Shown one piece after another: positions 62,161 to 64,000 of a DNA stretch of 64,000 nucleotides (position 1 is the first letter of the stretch; each line of letters begins with the position of its first letter). This DNA is from Coptis chinensis (lineage: Eukaryota > Streptophyta > Magnoliopsida > Ranunculales > Ranunculaceae). Location: the NCBI GenBank assembly GCA_015680905.1, contig CM027380.1:106669001-106733000 (forward strand), in the 5' to 3' direction. The notes beneath the pieces are model-generated. The model did not search any database, was not told where the DNA came from, and saw nothing but the letters and a program-made list of their open reading frames with translations. Position numbers and translations under genes: made by a program.

Positions 62161-64000
62161 AGCATTTTCTAGTGTATGCCCCATCATCCATATCATCGTC
62201 CAAGAAGAACACAACAATAAAGGGACAAGGTTCAATAACCGACTCACAAGAATACTAGACGAGATTGATACAATGGTCGACGCGAATGATGGAGGTGTTA
62301 TTGACACCAATAATCCCCGGGCTATCCCACCCATGCAAGCACAATAAGAGGAAGAAGTCTGCGTGATTTCTATTAACCAATCATTGGAGACCCACACAAA
62401 GCCAAGATTGTTTTTCCAGATAGAAGCTAACCAGTTTGAACTTAGAGTATCGCGAATCTCTATACTTCCAAAGTTCAATGGTTCGCATAATGTTCACCTT
62501 TATGTTCACATGAACAAATTTCTATCATCCCTCGAACTTTCAAGAACCGTAATATCGGGATGAGAGTATCAAGTTAATTCTTTTTCCACTCTCACTGGCT
62601 GTAAAGCATCCGAATGGTTAACCGCATGACACCGATCAATTCAATCAACAACCGGAGAAGTTGAGAACAAAGTTTATGAACAAGTTCTACCCACCCCGTA
62701 AGACAGATGCCATGCAAGCAGCCATCAACAATTTCAAAGGGAAGGTGGATCAAGAATATCATCAAAGCTGGGAGAAATTCAATAATCTACTAGTCTCATG
62801 TCCACATCATGGTTATGATAAGAGCACAGTGGCTCATTTTTTCTTTCGAGGACTTTCTACTATGAACAAGTAGATGATTTAGTTGATGCATCAAGGTAAT
62901 TTTACATCATTGGATGGAGAGGATCGGAAGCCTACAACTTTCTCGAGAATTTAGCTAAAGACACTCAACAATGGAGTACTAGCAACGAGGACATAGCTAG
63001 AGTGGAGGGGGTGCCGAAGCAATTTGGTAACTAAGTTCGTGAAGACCCAGATCAAGTGATGCTATCAATTATGGCAAGCCTATCAACAGGACTTGAAACT
63101 CTAAACAAGAAGTTTGATCAGTTCTCCATGAATCTTCCAAAAGCAAACAATTTCCAAGCTAAACCGCAGCCATCCAAGCCTTGTTATGTCATTTGTGAGC
63201 TATGTTCTGATGAAGGTCACACCACTGAAGAGTGTTCGTACTATCTGAATACTAATGCAGAGGCATGTAGTATCAACTCTTTTGGAAGAAATAACTAGTT
63301 CAATCAGAGACAGAATTATTGGAAGCCACAAAATACAAATCAGAGGAATTTTCCTCAAGGATTCCAGAATCAGTCTAATCAATTCCAGAATAACCAGTAT
63401 CAGTTCCAAGACCGCCAAAGAACCATACGTAAATCAACAAATACCGAACCAACAATACCAAGCCAACACAAATAGAGAGTTAGTACGATCTTATGAGTGG
63501 ATACATTGCCCTACGCCTCGGTCGAGCAAAGCGGTTATCCCACATCCGAAGAAGCTATCACCACCATTGTCAATGAGTCTGAAACGCACAAATCAAAGAA
63601 CCCGTAAGTCGGAGAATAACTTTAGTGTCATTCAAGGCCAGATAAGGCAAATCGCTGCAGCCTTGACAGAGAGATCAAAAGGATCATTACCAAGCCAGTC
63701 GGAGCTAAATCCGAAAGGAAGAGGTGTCCTGCAAGTGGATAACCTGGAGATTACTCAGTCGAATGACCAAGTTAATGATGTCACCACTCTAAGGTCAGGC
63801 AAGAAAGTTGATAACAAGATTGTCTATAAACCAGGAAAAGATTCTGCGGAGCCTGAGGTAACTTATGTTCTCACCATCCCACCCAGTTGTAACAATCAAG
63901 ATATATATAGTGTTGTGCCACCCGCTGAAGTAACTGTTGAAAGAGAAGCTGAAGGAACTATTGTGGAAGTAAGTAAGAAGAAGTCATCACGAGTGACTCC
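62161..64000 (+). pseudogene. Athila-like Gypsy gag, broken, continues past the window
   Basis: Frames from 62161 include a leader with DDGGVIDTNNPRAIPPMQAQ and then a Gypsy-type gag domain at 62580-62870 (MRTKFMNKFYPPRKTDAMQA, WEKFNNLLVSCPHHGYDKST, FFRGLSTMNK). A zinc knuckle CELCSDEGHTTEEC occurs at ~63200, followed by a Gln/Asn-rich stretch (FNQRQNYWKPQ). Stops and frameshifts occur at 62346, 62871, 63298 and throughout the last 600 bp. It ends at the window edge, so pol is not seen. The CPHHG motif and layout point to the Athila lineage. Confidence 0.75.

Noticed and set aside
1-64000. CRISPR array, tRNA or rRNA genes, bacterial-type operon or defence system
   Set aside because: None of the expected structures is present, and the window is clearly plant nuclear DNA.

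Overview
This window looks like nuclear DNA from a flowering plant, probably a eudicot. The signs are P-class pentatricopeptide (PPR) and F-box genes, intron-bearing fragments of conserved plant genes, AT-rich spacers, LTR retrotransposons, plant-type DNA transposons (hAT, PIF/Harbinger, Mutator) and (TA)n microsatellites. I cannot name the species. No tRNA, rRNA or CRISPR array was seen.

Layout. 1-5.6 kb: a tandem family of small membrane-protein genes (three copies, all damaged), a 247-bp satellite and a foldback element. 6.4-14.2 kb: a graveyard of intron-bearing gene fragments (ROF-type FKBP immunophilin, polyubiquitin, CLASP). A copy of the F-box gene's 5' leader lies at the left window edge, 14.4 kb from the leader of the F-box gene itself (14.6-15.8 kb). 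15.9-21 kb: two PIF/Harbinger-like elements and a possible 2.4-kb solo LTR. 21.9-27.95 kb: a Copia element complete end to end, with a GTTAT target duplication. 27.99-33.98 kb: a Mutator-like element (MULE) with a FAR1-type transposase and a captured UAP56 helicase fragment. 34.97-40.03 kb: a second MULE, a Pack-MULE with ~150-bp near-identical terminal inverted repeats and pieces of at least four host genes (cystathionine gamma-synthase, SH3-domain protein, mitochondrial ribosomal protein L6, STE20-like kinase). Both MULEs are bounded on both sides by (TA)n arrays. 41-43.3 kb: an RFL-like PPR gene, the longest host reading frame, with a frameshifted C-terminus. 45.57-51.01 kb: a minus-strand Copia with an ATGTC target duplication. 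51.6-52.05 kb: an NAD-isocitrate dehydrogenase 3' fragment. 53.5-57.4 kb: a 3'-truncated Copia. 58.7-59.5 kb: a hAT element. 60 kb to the end: an Athila-like Gypsy LTR and gag that run off the window.

Only the F-box and PPR genes have long host reading frames, and both carry lesions. Most of the window is transposons and gene pieces they may have moved. The least expected signals are a 16-nt sequence in the primer-binding position of the first Copia that is perfectly complementary to its own LTR, and the pair of gene-carrying MULEs placed in TA microsatellites.
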